A stretch of DNA of 64,000 nt from Caulobacter sp. Root1455 (GCF_001426905.1 NZ_LMFQ01000022.1:124147-188146), one strand, 5' to 3'; shown: positions 14,850 to 24,389, numbered from the stretch's first letter. Translations and numbers: made by a program. Notes: generated by a model not told the origin, from the sequence alone.

Positions 14850-17369
14850 TCAGCCGACCGGCTCAAGCTCCGCCGAGGCCTCATCCGCCACCGCCTCGAT
14901 CAGCGCATAGAGCTGGCGCAGGTCGATCGGCTTGGCCAGGCAGGCGTCCATGCCCGCGGCCTCGTATTCGACCTGGTGGTGCGCCGACGCGTCGCCCGAC
15001 AGGGCGACGATCGGGGTGCGCCGGCGGCCGGTCCGGGCCTCGTCCAGGCGGATGGCCCGGGCGGCCTCGACGCCGTTCATGCCCGGCATCCGCACGTCCA
15101 TCAGCACCAGGTCGAACTCGTCGGCCGCCCAGGCCTCGACCGCCTCGGCCCCGTCGGCGGCCAGCCTCAGCTCGACGTCCAGCCCCTGCAGCATGGCGCG
15201 CAGCAGCGCCTTGTTGGCGGGGTTGTCCTCGGCCGCCAGGATCCGCAGGCGGCGCGCGGGACCGGCGGCGGGCCCGGCTTCGGCCTCGACTTCGGCCTGG
15301 GCTTCGGGCGCGTCGGCGACGACCCATCGCAGGTCCAGAGCCCGGCCGATGGCGCACAGCAGCTCGCCGTTGTCGATGGGCTTGGCGACGAAGTCGTCGG
15401 CCCCCGCCAGCCGGGCGCTGGCCCGGGCCTCCTCGGCGTTGTTGGCCGACACGGCGATGATCGGCGCGTCCTTCAGCGGTTCGATCAGCCGCATCAGCCG
15501 GGTGGCCTCATGGCCGTCCATCACCGGCATCTTCAGGTCCATCAGAATCAGGTCGGGCCGCACGGCCTGGGCGACCCGCACCGCCTCGCGGCCGTCGCCG
15601 GCGGTCTCGATCGTAAAGCCCAGGGGCAGCAGCAGGTCGCGCAGCAGGTCGCGGTTGTCGGGGTTGTCGTCGACCACCAGCAGGCGGCGGCGCGCGCCGG
15701 CGTAGCCGCGGATGTCGGCCAGGGCCGGGGCCCCGTCCGCGTCCAGCGCCTGGGCCAGGGGCAGGCGGACCTCGAACCAGAAACAGGCGCCTTGGCCCAG
15801 GCGGCTCTGAACCTGGATCGTCGCGCCCATCAGCCCGGCCAGCTGCCGGCTGATGGCCAGGCCCAGCCCGGCGCCGGCTTCGCGACGCTGGATCTCGCCG
15901 ACCTGCTCGAACGGCTGGAAGATCCGCTCGAGCTCGTCCTCGGCGATGCCCGGGCCGCTGTCCTGCACTTCGAAGCGCAGGGTCGCGGCGGCCGCGTCGT
16001 GGTCCAGCATCGCCACGCGCAGCGACACCCGCCCCTCGCTGGTGAACTTGACGGCGTTGCCGAGCAGGTTGAGCAGGATCTGGCGCAGGCGCTTGTCGTC
16101 GGCCAGGACGGCCTCGGGCGCGTCGTCGGCGACCAGGCATTCGAACGTCAGACCCTTTTCCTCGGCCCGCACCTGGATCATCTCGGCGACCGCGGCGACC
16201 GCCTGGCGCAGCCGCACGGGCGCGGCGCGCAGCTCCATGCGCCCCGCCTCGATCTTGGACAGGTCCAGCAGGTCGGTGATCAGCGACAGCAGGTGCTCGC
16301 CGCTGCGATGGATGGTCCGGACCGCGCTCAGGTCCGCCTTGGCCAGGTTCCGGCGCTCCAGCAGCTGGGCGTAGCCCAGCACCGCGTTCAGCGGCGTGCG
16401 CAGCTCGTGGCTCATATGGGCCAGGAAGTCGGACTTGGCCTCGCTGGCCCGCTCGGCGACCGCCTTGGCCTCGGCCAGGGCCGCGCGCGCCTGCGCCTGG
16501 GCCCGTTCCTTGTCGCGGGTGTCCTTGCGCGCGCGCTCGACCCGCACGGCCATGTAGAGGCCGATCAGCACCGCCCACGAGGCCAGGATGATCAGGTACA
16601 GGGTGGCGGGCGCGACGCTGGAGCGGCGCAGGACCAGCGACTGGATCCTCATGTCGTAGCGTCCCGGGGGCGCGACCGTGGCGGTGGACACCTCCATCGC
16701 CACGATGTCGTCGAACTGGGGGCGGGCCAGCTCGGGCGCGAAGTTCTTTCCCGACAGCCACCATTCGGCGACGCTGAAGTCGCGGGGACTGAGGGTCACG
16801 GTCTGGCGGCCCTTGTGGACCGAGAACTCGACCTTGTTGATCTTGGCGGTCGAACGGTCGCCGATCTTGCTGTACCGGCCGTCCTGGTTCTTCAGATAGA
16901 ACCGCAGGGCGGTGGCCGGCCCGTCGTAGTCGATCGTCAGGGTGATCGTGTCCAGCGTGCGCAGGTCCAGGCCCCGCAGGGCGCCGTTGCCGTCGAGCAC
17001 CACCTCGTAGCCGCAGAACAGCGAGACCGAGGCCCCGGGCTTCAGGTCGCAGGACCAGGCCAGCGGCTTGTCGGAAGCCTTGAAGCTGGAGCTGCCGCCG
17101 ATCACCTGGTCGGCATAGCCGCTGTAGCCGTAATTGGCCGCGGTGGCGTCGGCCACCACGATCTCGCGGTCGAACAGCTGGTGCTGGAATCCGATGATCG
17201 CGGCGGTCAGGGCGAACAGCGCGATCAGGCACAGCTCCGCCCCGTTGCGGGTCCACGACCGGCGACGCCGGACGGACGGCGACCAGACATCGCTGTCAAC
17301 GCCCTCGCGCGAAGCGGCGACGACGCCCTCTTTCAGGCTCGATTCCGACAAGTCTGCTTCAGGTCCCAC
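14850..17369 (-). CDS. Hybrid sensor histidine kinase with two receiver domains
   Basis: An 839-residue protein if started at the GTG at 17369, which has GGGGG five bases upstream; the frame stays open further upstream but without protein-like sequence. Membrane helices at about 45-61 and 256-275 bracket a periplasmic sensing region. The HisKA domain has phospho-acceptor H321 (HMSHELRTPLNAVLGY). The ATPase domain shows LLNLLGNAVKF, DSGPGIAEDE and GAGLGLAISRQL. Two receivers follow (LLVVDDNPDN with LILMDLKMPVMDG, then LAAEDNPANK with LVLMDVRMPGMNG). There is no output or Hpt domain, so it should relay to separate proteins. It is divergent from a TonB receptor gene. The signal is unknown. Confidence 0.92.
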   Translation of the reverse strand: MGPEADLSESSLKEGVVAASREGVDSDVWSPSVRRRRSWTRNGAELCLIALFALTAAIIGFQHQLFDREIVVADATAANYGYSGYADQVIGGSSSFKASDKPLAWSCDLKPGASVSLFCGYEVVLDGNGALRGLDLRTLDTITLTIDYDGPATALRFYLKNQDGRYSKIGDRSTAKINKVEFSVHKGRQTVTLSPRDFSVAEWWLSGKNFAPELARPQFDDIVAMEVSTATVAPPGRYDMRIQSLVLRRSSVAPATLYLIILASWAVLIGLYMAVRVERARKDTRDKERAQAQARAALAEAKAVAERASEAKSDFLAHMSHELRTPLNAVLGYAQLLERRNLAKADLSAVRTIHRSGEHLLSLITDLLDLSKIEAGRMELRAAPVRLRQAVAAVAEMIQVRAEEKGLTFECLVADDAPEAVLADDKRLRQILLNLLGNAVKFTSEGRVSLRVAMLDHDAAAATLRFEVQDSGPGIAEDELERIFQPFEQVGEIQRREAGAGLGLAISRQLAGLMGATIQVQSRLGQGACFWFEVRLPLAQALDADGAPALADIRGYAGARRRLLVVDDNPDNRDLLRDLLLPLGFTIETAGDGREAVRVAQAVRPDLILMDLKMPVMDGHEATRLMRLIEPLKDAPIIAVSANNAEEARASARLAGADDFVAKPIDNGELLCAIGRALDLRWVVADAPEAQAEVEAEAGPAAGPARRLRILAAEDNPANKALLRAMLQGLDVELRLAADGAEAVEAWAADEFDLVLMDVRMPGMNGVEAARAIRLDEARTGRRRTPIVALSGDASAHHQVEYEAAGMDACLAKPIDLRQLYALIEAVADEASAELEPVG

Positions 17370-17917
17370 GACATCCCCCGACCGAACCAAGCCTTTTGCC
17401 GCGAAGGGGGTGGCCAAGAGCTTAACCGGGGCCCGCTGCGACGAACGGTCGCCCCGCGCCAGACGGGCGCTCGAGGCTTCCGGGGGCGCGCCCGGGCTCG
17501 CCCGCGGGCCTCGCTTTGTGCGCTTGCACATATCGATAATCGATCTCGGAATATCGACTTTCGATGAGCAACGTTATAATAGTTACAGGACTGTAAGGAT
17601 TCATTTCAGATCATATAGATCAAGGAACCCTTATATTTGCAGTCAAGCTTGGATATCGGCGTTCTATCTACATCACATTGCACCGCTGACACCTAAAAGA
17701 CCCATTGTCGCCGCATTTCGGTATCGGCAGTTGCTTGGATGTGACAGGTCCTAGACATATTGATTACATAGTGGCGTCGACGATTGACGGGCGTCTTTGG
17801 CGGCTCCTATCCCAAAGGCAACCGGGGACGCAGATCCATCCGGGAAACCTGAAACTGACAGGGCGACGGGACGAGCGGGTCGACGAGACCAGACTCCGAG
17901 CGCCTGGAGGGACCGAT
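17370..17917. promoter_or_regulatory. Long divergent promoter region (548 bp) with AT-rich core
   Basis: Between the divergent kinase and TonB receptor genes. The part from about 17525 to 17770 is much richer in A+T than anything nearby. It has a run of ATCGA-type repeats (tatcgataatcgat, atatcgac, tttcgat), a perfect TATAAT at 17575-17580, and cttatatt near 17630. A good -35 box for the TATAAT was not found. A spaced cggcgttct/tatctac tract follows. No gene is supported here. It probably binds regulators of the TonB receptor gene. Confidence 0.5.
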
Positions 17918-20779
17918 ATGAAATTGCAAATCACCCGCGGACGCCTGTTCGCGACGACGATGATCGCGGGGGTCGCCACCTTCGCCGCCTTCGCCGCGAA
18001 CGCGCAGACCGCGCCGGCGCCCGCCGCCCAGGCCGCGCCCGCCGACAACGAGGTCGAGGCCGTCGTCGTCACCGGTTCGCTGCTGCGGCGCACCGACGCC
18101 GAGACCCCCTCGCCCGTCACCGTCCAGACCCAGGCCCAGCTGGAACAGCGCGGCATCACCTCGGTGGCCGACGCCATCCGCACCCTGGCCGCCGACAACA
18201 GCGGCAGCATCCCCACCGCGTTCGGCAACGGCTTCGCGGCCGGTTCGTCGGGCGTCGCCCTGCGCGGCCTGTCGGTCAACTCGACCCTGGTGCTGATCGA
18301 CGGCGAACGCACCGCCAACTACCCGCTGGCCGACGACGGTCAGAAAGGCTTCGTCGACCTGAACACCATTCCGTTCAACGCGGTCGAGCGGGTCGAGACC
18401 CTGAAGGACGGCGCCTCGTCGCTGTACGGCGCCGACGCCATCGGCGGCGTGGTCAACGTGATCATGAAGTCGAACTTCCAGGGCGCGGACGCCGAGGCCT
18501 CCTACGGCGGAACCCAGCACGGCGGCGGCGCCCAGTTCCGCTTCAACGCCGAGGCCGGCTATGGCGACGTCGACGCCGACAAGTACAACGCCTATGTCGA
18601 CTTCGAATACCAGAAGGACGACCGGATCCGCATCGACCAGCGCGGTTTCCCGTTCAACAACAACGACCTGACCTCGATCGGTGGGGACAACAACAATCCC
18701 CAGCCCGGCTTCCGCGCCTCCGGCCCCTACGGCTACGCGGTGGTCGGCGGCGCCATCGACCCGGTCACCCACAAGGCCACGGCCCTGATCGATCCGGCGA
18801 CCGGCGCGGCCTATGCCGGCAACCCGCTGCGGACCTGCGGTCCCGACGCCCCGCTGACCACCGACGCCGACGGCAACAACTACTGCGCCAGCAACATCGC
18901 CACCTATGGCGACCACCAGCCCAAGCAGGAGCGCATCGGCGGCTACGGCCGCTTCACGGTCAAGCCGACCGACCACCTCGAGGCCTATCTCAGCGGCAGC
19001 ATCTTCCAGAACAAGGTCGACGTGAACAACGGCCTGCAGCAGGTCGTGGTCGGCTCGCCGCACAACACCGTGGGCATCGCCCTGCCGCAGTTCCTGCCGG
19101 ACGGCAGCCTGAACCCGATGAACCCCTATTCGGGCGCCAACCCCGCCTATGCCGGCCCGACCGGCTCGGCGCTGATCAACTACGGCTTCGGCGACATTCC
19201 GTCGAAGAACACCTACACCAACCGCGTCTACCGCATGGCGGGCGGCGTGAAGGGCGACGCGCTCGGCTGGGACTACAACTCGACCCTGGTCATCGCCCAC
19301 TCGTCGCTGGAGACCCGTCAGGAAGGCTTCATCAGCTACAACGCCCTGATCGACGTCATCACCAACGGCACCTACAACTTCATGAACCCGTCGGCCAACA
19401 GCCAGGCCGTCCGCGACAAGCTCGCGCCGGTGATGCTGAAGACCTCGACCACCGACCTGGACTCGATCGACTTCAACGCCACCCGCCAGTTCGGCGAGCT
19501 GCGCGGCGGTCCGATCGGCGTCGCCTTCGGCGGCCAGTTCCGCTACGAGGCCACCGAGGATCCGAACATCAATCCGTTCGGCGACACCCAGGGCCTGGGC
19601 TCGGCCCAGACCCGCGGCAACCGCACCGTGGCCTCGGCCTTCGGTGAAATCGGCCTGCCGGTGCTGGAGAGCCTCGAGCTGAACCTCTCGGGCCGCTACG
19701 ACCACTATTCCGACGTCGGCGGCAACTTCTCGCCGAAGCTGGCGGCCAAGTGGACCCCGATCAAGACCCTGGCCCTGCGGGCGACCTATTCGAAGGGCTT
19801 CCGCGCGCCGAGCTTCTCGGAAGGCGGCGACAGCGCCTCGATCGGCTTCACCAACTCGCAAGGCCTGCCGGCCAGCTTCATCGCGCTGCACCCTGGCTCG
19901 TTCCCGAACGGCGGCAACGCCTACACCCAGACCTACGCGTTCCAGCTGAACACCACGGCCAATCCGGACATCAAGCCGGAGAAGTCGGAAAGCTACACGT
20001 TCGGCGGCGTCTGGGCCCCCAACCGCCACTTCAGCACCTCGCTGGACTACTACCACATCGACAAGAAGGACGTGATCGCGGCCCTGACCTCGGGCCCGGC
20101 CCTGGCGGCCTACTATGCCGGCGAGCCGATCCCGCCCGGCTACACGATCACCCCGGACGCGCCCGACCCGCTGAACCCGACGGCCCTGCCGCGCGTGCTG
20201 TCGGTGGGCTCGCCCTATGTGAACGCCGACTCCCTGTCGACCAGCGGCATGGACTGGAACATCCGCACCGACTACGACCTGCCCTGGGGCGAGGTCCGCT
20301 GGACCAGCGAGCTCGATGCGACCGTGATCTTCAACTACGACTTCACGATCGCGGGCGTGACCAGCAACTACGTCGGCAAGCAAAGCCCCTACGCCCTGTC
20401 GTCGGGCGCGGGCACGCCGAAGTATCGCGGCGTGTGGACCAACAGCTTCGCTCAAGGTCCGTGGCGGATCACCGGCGCGGTCAACTATGTCAGCGGCCAG
20501 CGCTCGATCGACGCCGATTCCGGTCCCGAATGCCTCTATGACGGCGGAACCGAGATCGACAACAAGTTCTGCCACAGCAAGGCGTTCGTCGACCTGGACC
20601 TGACCGGCTCGTACGACATCAACGACAAGGTCCAGCTCCAGGCGGCGGTGCTCAACGCCACCGACGAGGGTCCGCAGTTCAACCCGGCCAACTACGCCGG
20701 CGTGAACTACAACCCGACCTTCTCGCAAGCGGGCCTCATCGGCCGGTTCTTCCGCGTCGGCGTGAAGATGAAGTACTAG
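17918..20779 (+). CDS. TonB-dependent outer-membrane receptor
   Basis: A 953-residue receptor from the ATG at 17918 (GGAGGG 8-13 bases upstream). The signal peptide is about residues 1-28 (MKLQITRGRLFATTMIAGVA, cleavage after NAQ). The TonB box region is VEAVVVTGSLL at about 41-51, followed by the plug (QLEQRGITSVADAIRTL, LRGLSVNSTLVLIDGERT, VERVETLKDGASSLYGADAI). A 22-strand barrel ends at GRFFRVGVKMKY with a terminal aromatic. The plug and barrel loops resemble the proteobacterial receptors for oligosaccharides or other large nutrients, but no specific ligand can be assigned. It is followed by a strong terminator, so it is a single-gene unit. Confidence 0.93.
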   Translation: MKLQITRGRLFATTMIAGVATFAAFAANAQTAPAPAAQAAPADNEVEAVVVTGSLLRRTDAETPSPVTVQTQAQLEQRGITSVADAIRTLAADNSGSIPTAFGNGFAAGSSGVALRGLSVNSTLVLIDGERTANYPLADDGQKGFVDLNTIPFNAVERVETLKDGASSLYGADAIGGVVNVIMKSNFQGADAEASYGGTQHGGGAQFRFNAEAGYGDVDADKYNAYVDFEYQKDDRIRIDQRGFPFNNNDLTSIGGDNNNPQPGFRASGPYGYAVVGGAIDPVTHKATALIDPATGAAYAGNPLRTCGPDAPLTTDADGNNYCASNIATYGDHQPKQERIGGYGRFTVKPTDHLEAYLSGSIFQNKVDVNNGLQQVVVGSPHNTVGIALPQFLPDGSLNPMNPYSGANPAYAGPTGSALINYGFGDIPSKNTYTNRVYRMAGGVKGDALGWDYNSTLVIAHSSLETRQEGFISYNALIDVITNGTYNFMNPSANSQAVRDKLAPVMLKTSTTDLDSIDFNATRQFGELRGGPIGVAFGGQFRYEATEDPNINPFGDTQGLGSAQTRGNRTVASAFGEIGLPVLESLELNLSGRYDHYSDVGGNFSPKLAAKWTPIKTLALRATYSKGFRAPSFSEGGDSASIGFTNSQGLPASFIALHPGSFPNGGNAYTQTYAFQLNTTANPDIKPEKSESYTFGGVWAPNRHFSTSLDYYHIDKKDVIAALTSGPALAAYYAGEPIPPGYTITPDAPDPLNPTALPRVLSVGSPYVNADSLSTSGMDWNIRTDYDLPWGEVRWTSELDATVIFNYDFTIAGVTSNYVGKQSPYALSSGAGTPKYRGVWTNSFAQGPWRITGAVNYVSGQRSIDADSGPECLYDGGTEIDNKFCHSKAFVDLDLTGSYDINDKVQLQAAVLNATDEGPQFNPANYAGVNYNPTFSQAGLIGRFFRVGVKMKY

Positions 20780-20822
20780 GATCTCGCGTACGGGAGCATC
20801 AGTCCGCTTCCGATGAGATGGA

Positions 20823-20851
20823 GGGGCCGCCCACAAGGGCGGCCCCTTTTT
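20823..20851 (+). terminator. Rho-independent terminator of the TonB receptor gene
   Basis: Perfect 10-base GC stem (ggggccgccc / gggcggcccc) with loop acaa, then TTTTT. Confidence 0.92.
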
Positions 20852-20879
20852 CTTTGGGCGGGGCGCGGGCGGGGCGCAG

Positions 20880-20946
20880 GGGGACACACACTCATCCCCC
20901 TGCCCGAGCCGTCCTGCCACCGTGGTTGGAATGAGTGTGTGTCCCC
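20880..20946. repeat. Inverted repeat, 16-base arms
   Basis: ggggacacacactcat at 20880-20895 is repeated exactly in inverted form at 20931-20946 around a 35-base spacer. It lies between the TonB receptor terminator and the uup gene and does not match the other repeat families. Confidence 0.85.
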
Positions 20947-21071
20947 ACGCCTCGTCCCCACGCCCCGCTGGCCCAGCCCACCGCCGCGACAAGAAAACCC
21001 CCCGCCCCCTCGCCCGCCCTGCTATACGCCCCCATCTCCTCATTCCTCGCCGACAGTAAGACCTCCCGATC

Positions 21072-22904
21072 ATGGCCTCCCCGACTCGCGCCCCTGTCCT
21101 GGCTCTCAAGGACGTCCGCCTCGCCGATGGCGCCAAGCCGCTGTTCGACGGGGTCGACCTGGCGCTGGAGCCGCGGGTGCGCGCCTGCCTGGTCGGGCGC
21201 AACGGGGCCGGCAAGTCGACCCTGCTGAAGATCCTGGCCAACCAGGGGATCGAGGCCGACAGCGGCGAGCGCGCCGCCCAGCCGGGCGCCAAGATCGTCT
21301 ATGTCAGCCAGGAGCCGGACATCGCCGGCGAGACCCTGCTGGACTACTGCACGGCCGGCGGCGCCGAGGACTACGAGGCCCACGCCACCCTGGCCGACTT
21401 CGGCCTGGACTACGCCAAGAGCACGGTGGGCCTGTCGGGCGGCGAGCGTCGCCGCGCGGCCCTGGCCCGCGCCTTCGCCGAACAGCCCGACGTGCTGCTG
21501 CTGGACGAGCCGACCAACCACCTGGACATCTTCGCGATCCAGACGCTGGAAGAGGAACTGGCCAACTCCAAGTGCGCGGCCCTGATCGTCAGCCACGACC
21601 GCGCCTTCCTGAACCGCGTCACCCAACGCACCTTCTGGCTGGAGCACCGCAAGGTGCGCCGCCTGGACAAGGGCTTCGCCGAGTTCGAGATCTGGAGCGA
21701 GCAGGTGCTGGCCGCCGAGGCCGACGAGGAGCGTCGCCTCAACAAGCAGCTGGAAAAGGAAAACGCCTGGCTGGCGCGCGGCGTCCAGGGCCGCCGGGCC
21801 CGCAACGAGGGCCGCCGCCGCGCCCTGATGGACCTGCGCGCCCAGAAGCGTGACATCCAGGCCGACAAGCGCGGCAGCATGACCCTGGCCGTCGAGAGCT
21901 CGGGCACCTCCGGCAAGAAGGTGGTCGAGGCCAAGCACGTCACCAAGACATTCGGCGACCGGGTGATCGTCGAGGACTTCTCCACCCGCATCCTGCGCGG
22001 CGACCGCGTGGCCCTGGTCGGCCCCAACGGGGCGGGCAAGACCACCCTGGTGCGCATGCTGCTGGGCGAGATCCCGATCGACGCCGGCACGATCAGCCTG
22101 GGCACCAATCTGGAGATCTCCTACGTCGACCAGAACCGCATGGCGCTGTCGGAGAAGATGACGCTGTGGGACTTCCTGACCCCCGGCGGCGGCGACTCCA
22201 TCCTGGTGCGCGGCATTCCCAAGCACGTGGCCGGCTACGCCAAGGAGTTCCTGTTCACCGAGGCCCAGCTGCGCCAGCCGGTCACCAGCCTGTCGGGCGG
22301 CGAGCGCAACCGCCTGCTGCTGGCTCGGGCCCTGGCCACGCCGACCAACCTGATGGTGCTGGACGAACCGACCAACGACCTGGACATGGACACCCTGGAC
22401 CTGCTGGAAGAGGTTCTGGCTGATTTCGAGGGAACCCTGATCCTGGTCAGCCACGATCGTGACTTCATCGATCGCCTGGCCACCTCGACCATCGCCATGA
22501 ACGGCCACGGCCGGGTGCTGGAGACCCCCGGCGGCTGGAGCGACCTGATCGACCAGGCCCCGGACTTCTTCAAGGGCGCCCGCGGCGCGGCCGGCGACTT
22601 CGCCACCGGCACGGGCTCGCACAAGGCGGTGATCACGCCTTCGGCTCCCCCCCCGCCGAAGAAGACCGTCAAGCTGTCCTACAAGGACCAGCGGCGGCTG
22701 GAGGAGTGCGAGGCCCTGATCGCCGCCTCGCCGAAGATCATCGCCGACATCGAGGCCAAGCTGGCCGATCCGGGCTTCTACGCCCGCGATCCCAAGGGCT
22801 TCGACAAGGTCATGAAGGACCTCGACAAGGCCCGCGCCGACCTGGCCACGGCCGAGGAAGACTGGCTGGCGCTGGAAGAGAAGCGCGAGGCGATGGCGGG
22901 GTAG
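21072..22904 (+). CDS. uup: ABC-F ATPase, Uup type
   Basis: A 610-residue soluble protein with two ABC cassettes. The first Walker A is GRNGAGKST (42-50) with LSGGERRRAALARA and DEPTNHLD. The second is GPNGAGKTT near 318 with LSGGERNRLLLARA and DEPTNDLD. A charged linker joins them, and a C-terminal coiled coil follows (YKDQRRLEECEALIAAS, KVMKDLDKARADLATAEED). The long C-terminal coiled coil is the mark of Uup among ABC-F proteins, which act on ribosomes or branched nucleic acids rather than in transport. There are no membrane segments. A family F repeat follows. Confidence 0.92.
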   Translation: MASPTRAPVLALKDVRLADGAKPLFDGVDLALEPRVRACLVGRNGAGKSTLLKILANQGIEADSGERAAQPGAKIVYVSQEPDIAGETLLDYCTAGGAEDYEAHATLADFGLDYAKSTVGLSGGERRRAALARAFAEQPDVLLLDEPTNHLDIFAIQTLEEELANSKCAALIVSHDRAFLNRVTQRTFWLEHRKVRRLDKGFAEFEIWSEQVLAAEADEERRLNKQLEKENAWLARGVQGRRARNEGRRRALMDLRAQKRDIQADKRGSMTLAVESSGTSGKKVVEAKHVTKTFGDRVIVEDFSTRILRGDRVALVGPNGAGKTTLVRMLLGEIPIDAGTISLGTNLEISYVDQNRMALSEKMTLWDFLTPGGGDSILVRGIPKHVAGYAKEFLFTEAQLRQPVTSLSGGERNRLLLARALATPTNLMVLDEPTNDLDMDTLDLLEEVLADFEGTLILVSHDRDFIDRLATSTIAMNGHGRVLETPGGWSDLIDQAPDFFKGARGAAGDFATGTGSHKAVITPSAPPPPKKTVKLSYKDQRRLEECEALIAASPKIIADIEAKLADPGFYARDPKGFDKVMKDLDKARADLATAEEDWLALEEKREAMAG

Positions 22905-22921
22905 GGTTTCTGACGGTGAGC

Positions 22922-23013
22922 GAATTCCTCGTCCTTCGACAAGCTCAGGATGAGGAATTCGAATGCCAACCACACCAAACTAGCCCTCATCCTGAGCTTG
23001 TCGAAGGACGAGG
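22922..23013. repeat. Interspersed repeat, family F copy 1
   Basis: cctcgtccttcgacaagctc and gagcttgtcgaaggacgagg are inverted arms, with tcaggatgaggaattcgaat between. The second copy is at 24390. Confidence 0.85.
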
Positions 23014-23080
23014 GCGGCCCCTCCGCCGGGCCTCACACACCCTAGTGACACGCCGTCGACTTGCCTCTAGGCTTGCGCCC

Positions 23081-23164
23081 ATGATCCTCGCCGCCAGCCA
23101 ACAGCTGTTTTGGTATTTTAGCTATCCGACGCCTCTGGCGCCGGGAGGGGATCGTTCGGCCTGA
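23081..23164 (+). CDS. Aromatic amino acid leader peptide upstream of DAHP synthase
   Basis: A 27-residue frame, ATG to TGA. Residues 10-15 read F-W-Y-F-S-Y, five aromatic codons in six (TTT TGG TAT TTT AGC TAT at 23108-23125). All three aromatic amino acids are represented, which fits an enzyme that starts the common aromatic pathway. The peptide lies 97 bases before the DAHP synthase start and overlaps the first two pairing segments of an attenuator. The upstream ribosome site is weak. This is inferred to be a cis-acting leader rather than a functional peptide. Confidence 0.88.
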   Translation: MILAASQQLFWYFSYPTPLAPGGDRSA

Positions 23165-23221
23165 AATCAGAGCCGCAAACGCCTTTCACCAGCCGCCAGG
23201 GGTTCCCCGGGCGGCTTTTTT
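23089..23221 (+). promoter_or_regulatory. Transcription attenuator of the DAHP synthase gene
   Basis: Four segments can be paired in the classical way. Segment 1 (23089-23097, cgccgccag) pairs 8 of 9 with segment 2 (23135-23143, ctggcgccg). Segment 2 (23132-23140, cctctggcg) pairs with segment 3 (23194-23202, cgccagggg; one G-U). Segment 3 (23191-23197, agccgcc) pairs with segment 4 (23210-23216, ggcggct) and is followed by six T, forming a terminator. A ribosome stalled at the aromatic codons (23108-23125) would cover segment 1 and free segment 2 to disrupt the terminator. Shortage of Phe, Trp or Tyr would therefore raise DAHP synthase expression. The pairings are seen; the mechanism is inferred from known trp/phe attenuators. 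Confidence 0.85.
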
Positions 23222-23260
23222 CATGGCCGCCGGACCTCCAGACCTTCCAGGAGTTACGCC

Positions 23261-24352
23261 GTGCCTTCCTCGACCGCCGCCCATCTCGTCTCGCTGCCCG
23301 TCCCCACCGACGACCTGCGCATTGAAAAGCTTCAGACCCTCAGTCCGCCCGCCCAGGTGATCGGCGAGGCGCCGGCCACCTCGTCGGTCGCCGAGGTCGT
23401 CGGCGACGCCCGTCGCGCCGTGCACGAGATCCTGAGCGGTCGCGACGACCGGCTGGTGGTGGTGATCGGGCCGTGCTCGATCCACGACCCCAAGGCCGCC
23501 CTGGAGTACGCCCGCCGCCTGGCCGTCGAGCGCGAGCGCCATGCGGGCGAGCTGGAGGTGATCATGCGGGTCTATTTCGAGAAGCCCCGCACCACGGTCG
23601 GCTGGAAGGGCCTGATCAACGACCCGGACCTGGACGGCGGCTTCCGGATCAACGAGGGCCTGCGGCTGGCGCGGCGGGTTCTGCTGGACGTCAGCGCCCA
23701 GGGCCTGCCGGCGGCCTGCGAGTTCCTGGACGTCACCACCCCGCAATACATCGCCGACCTGGTGGCCTGGGGCGCGATCGGCGCGCGCACCACCGAAAGC
23801 CAGATCCACCGCGAGATGGCCTCGGGCCTGTCGTGCCCGGTCGGCTTCAAGAACGGCACCAACGGCGACGTGAAGGTGGCCGTGGACGCGGTGACCGCCG
23901 CCGCCCAGCCGCACCATTTCCTGGCCGTGACCAAGGAGGGCCGCGCGGCCATCGCCACCACCACCGGCAACGCCGACTGCCATGTGGTGCTGCGCGGCGG
24001 CGCGACGCCCAACTATGACGAAGTCAGCGTGGCGGCGGCGGCGCAGGCCTTGGCCAAGGCGGGTCTGGCGCCCCGCATCATGGTCGACGCCAGCCACGCC
24101 AACAGCGGCAAGAACCACGACAACCAGCCCGCCGTCGTGGCCGACCTCTGCGCCCAGGTCGCGACCGGCCGCTCGCCGGTCATGGGCGTGATGATCGAGA
24201 GCAATCTCGTCGCCGGCCGCCAGGACATCGTCCCCGGCCAACCCCTGACCTACGGCCAGTCGGTGACCGACGCCTGCGTCGACTGGGGGACCTCGGTCGG
24301 CCTGCTCGACGCGCTGGCGGCGGCGGTGCGGGCCGGGCGGCGGGCGCGGTAG
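23261..24352 (+). CDS. aroG: 3-deoxy-7-phosphoheptulonate (DAHP) synthase, class I
   Basis: A 363-residue cytosolic enzyme condensing phosphoenolpyruvate and erythrose 4-phosphate, the first step of aromatic amino acid synthesis. Class I (AroFGH-type) motifs are VVVIGPCSIHDPKAALEYA with metal ligand C72, MRVYFEKPRTTVGWKGLIND, GARTTESQIHREMASGLS, VGFKNGTNGD, and IMVDASHANSGKNHDNQP. The start is the GTG at 23261 following the attenuator. The N-terminal 45 residues correspond to the extension that in this class helps bind feedback inhibitors; which amino acid inhibits this isozyme cannot be read. It appears monocistronic, with a family F repeat downstream. Confidence 0.95.
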   Translation: MPSSTAAHLVSLPVPTDDLRIEKLQTLSPPAQVIGEAPATSSVAEVVGDARRAVHEILSGRDDRLVVVIGPCSIHDPKAALEYARRLAVERERHAGELEVIMRVYFEKPRTTVGWKGLINDPDLDGGFRINEGLRLARRVLLDVSAQGLPAACEFLDVTTPQYIADLVAWGAIGARTTESQIHREMASGLSCPVGFKNGTNGDVKVAVDAVTAAAQPHHFLAVTKEGRAAIATTTGNADCHVVLRGGATPNYDEVSVAAAAQALAKAGLAPRIMVDASHANSGKNHDNQPAVVADLCAQVATGRSPVMGVMIESNLVAGRQDIVPGQPLTYGQSVTDACVDWGTSVGLLDALAAAVRAGRRAR

Positions 24353-24389
24353 GGCGGGGACACCTAACCGGCGTCGCCCAGGAGCCGGC

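Noticed and set aside
22922-23013. Short repeats that could suggest a CRISPR array
   Set aside because: All repeat families are dispersed palindromes with no regular spacer series, and no cas gene is present.
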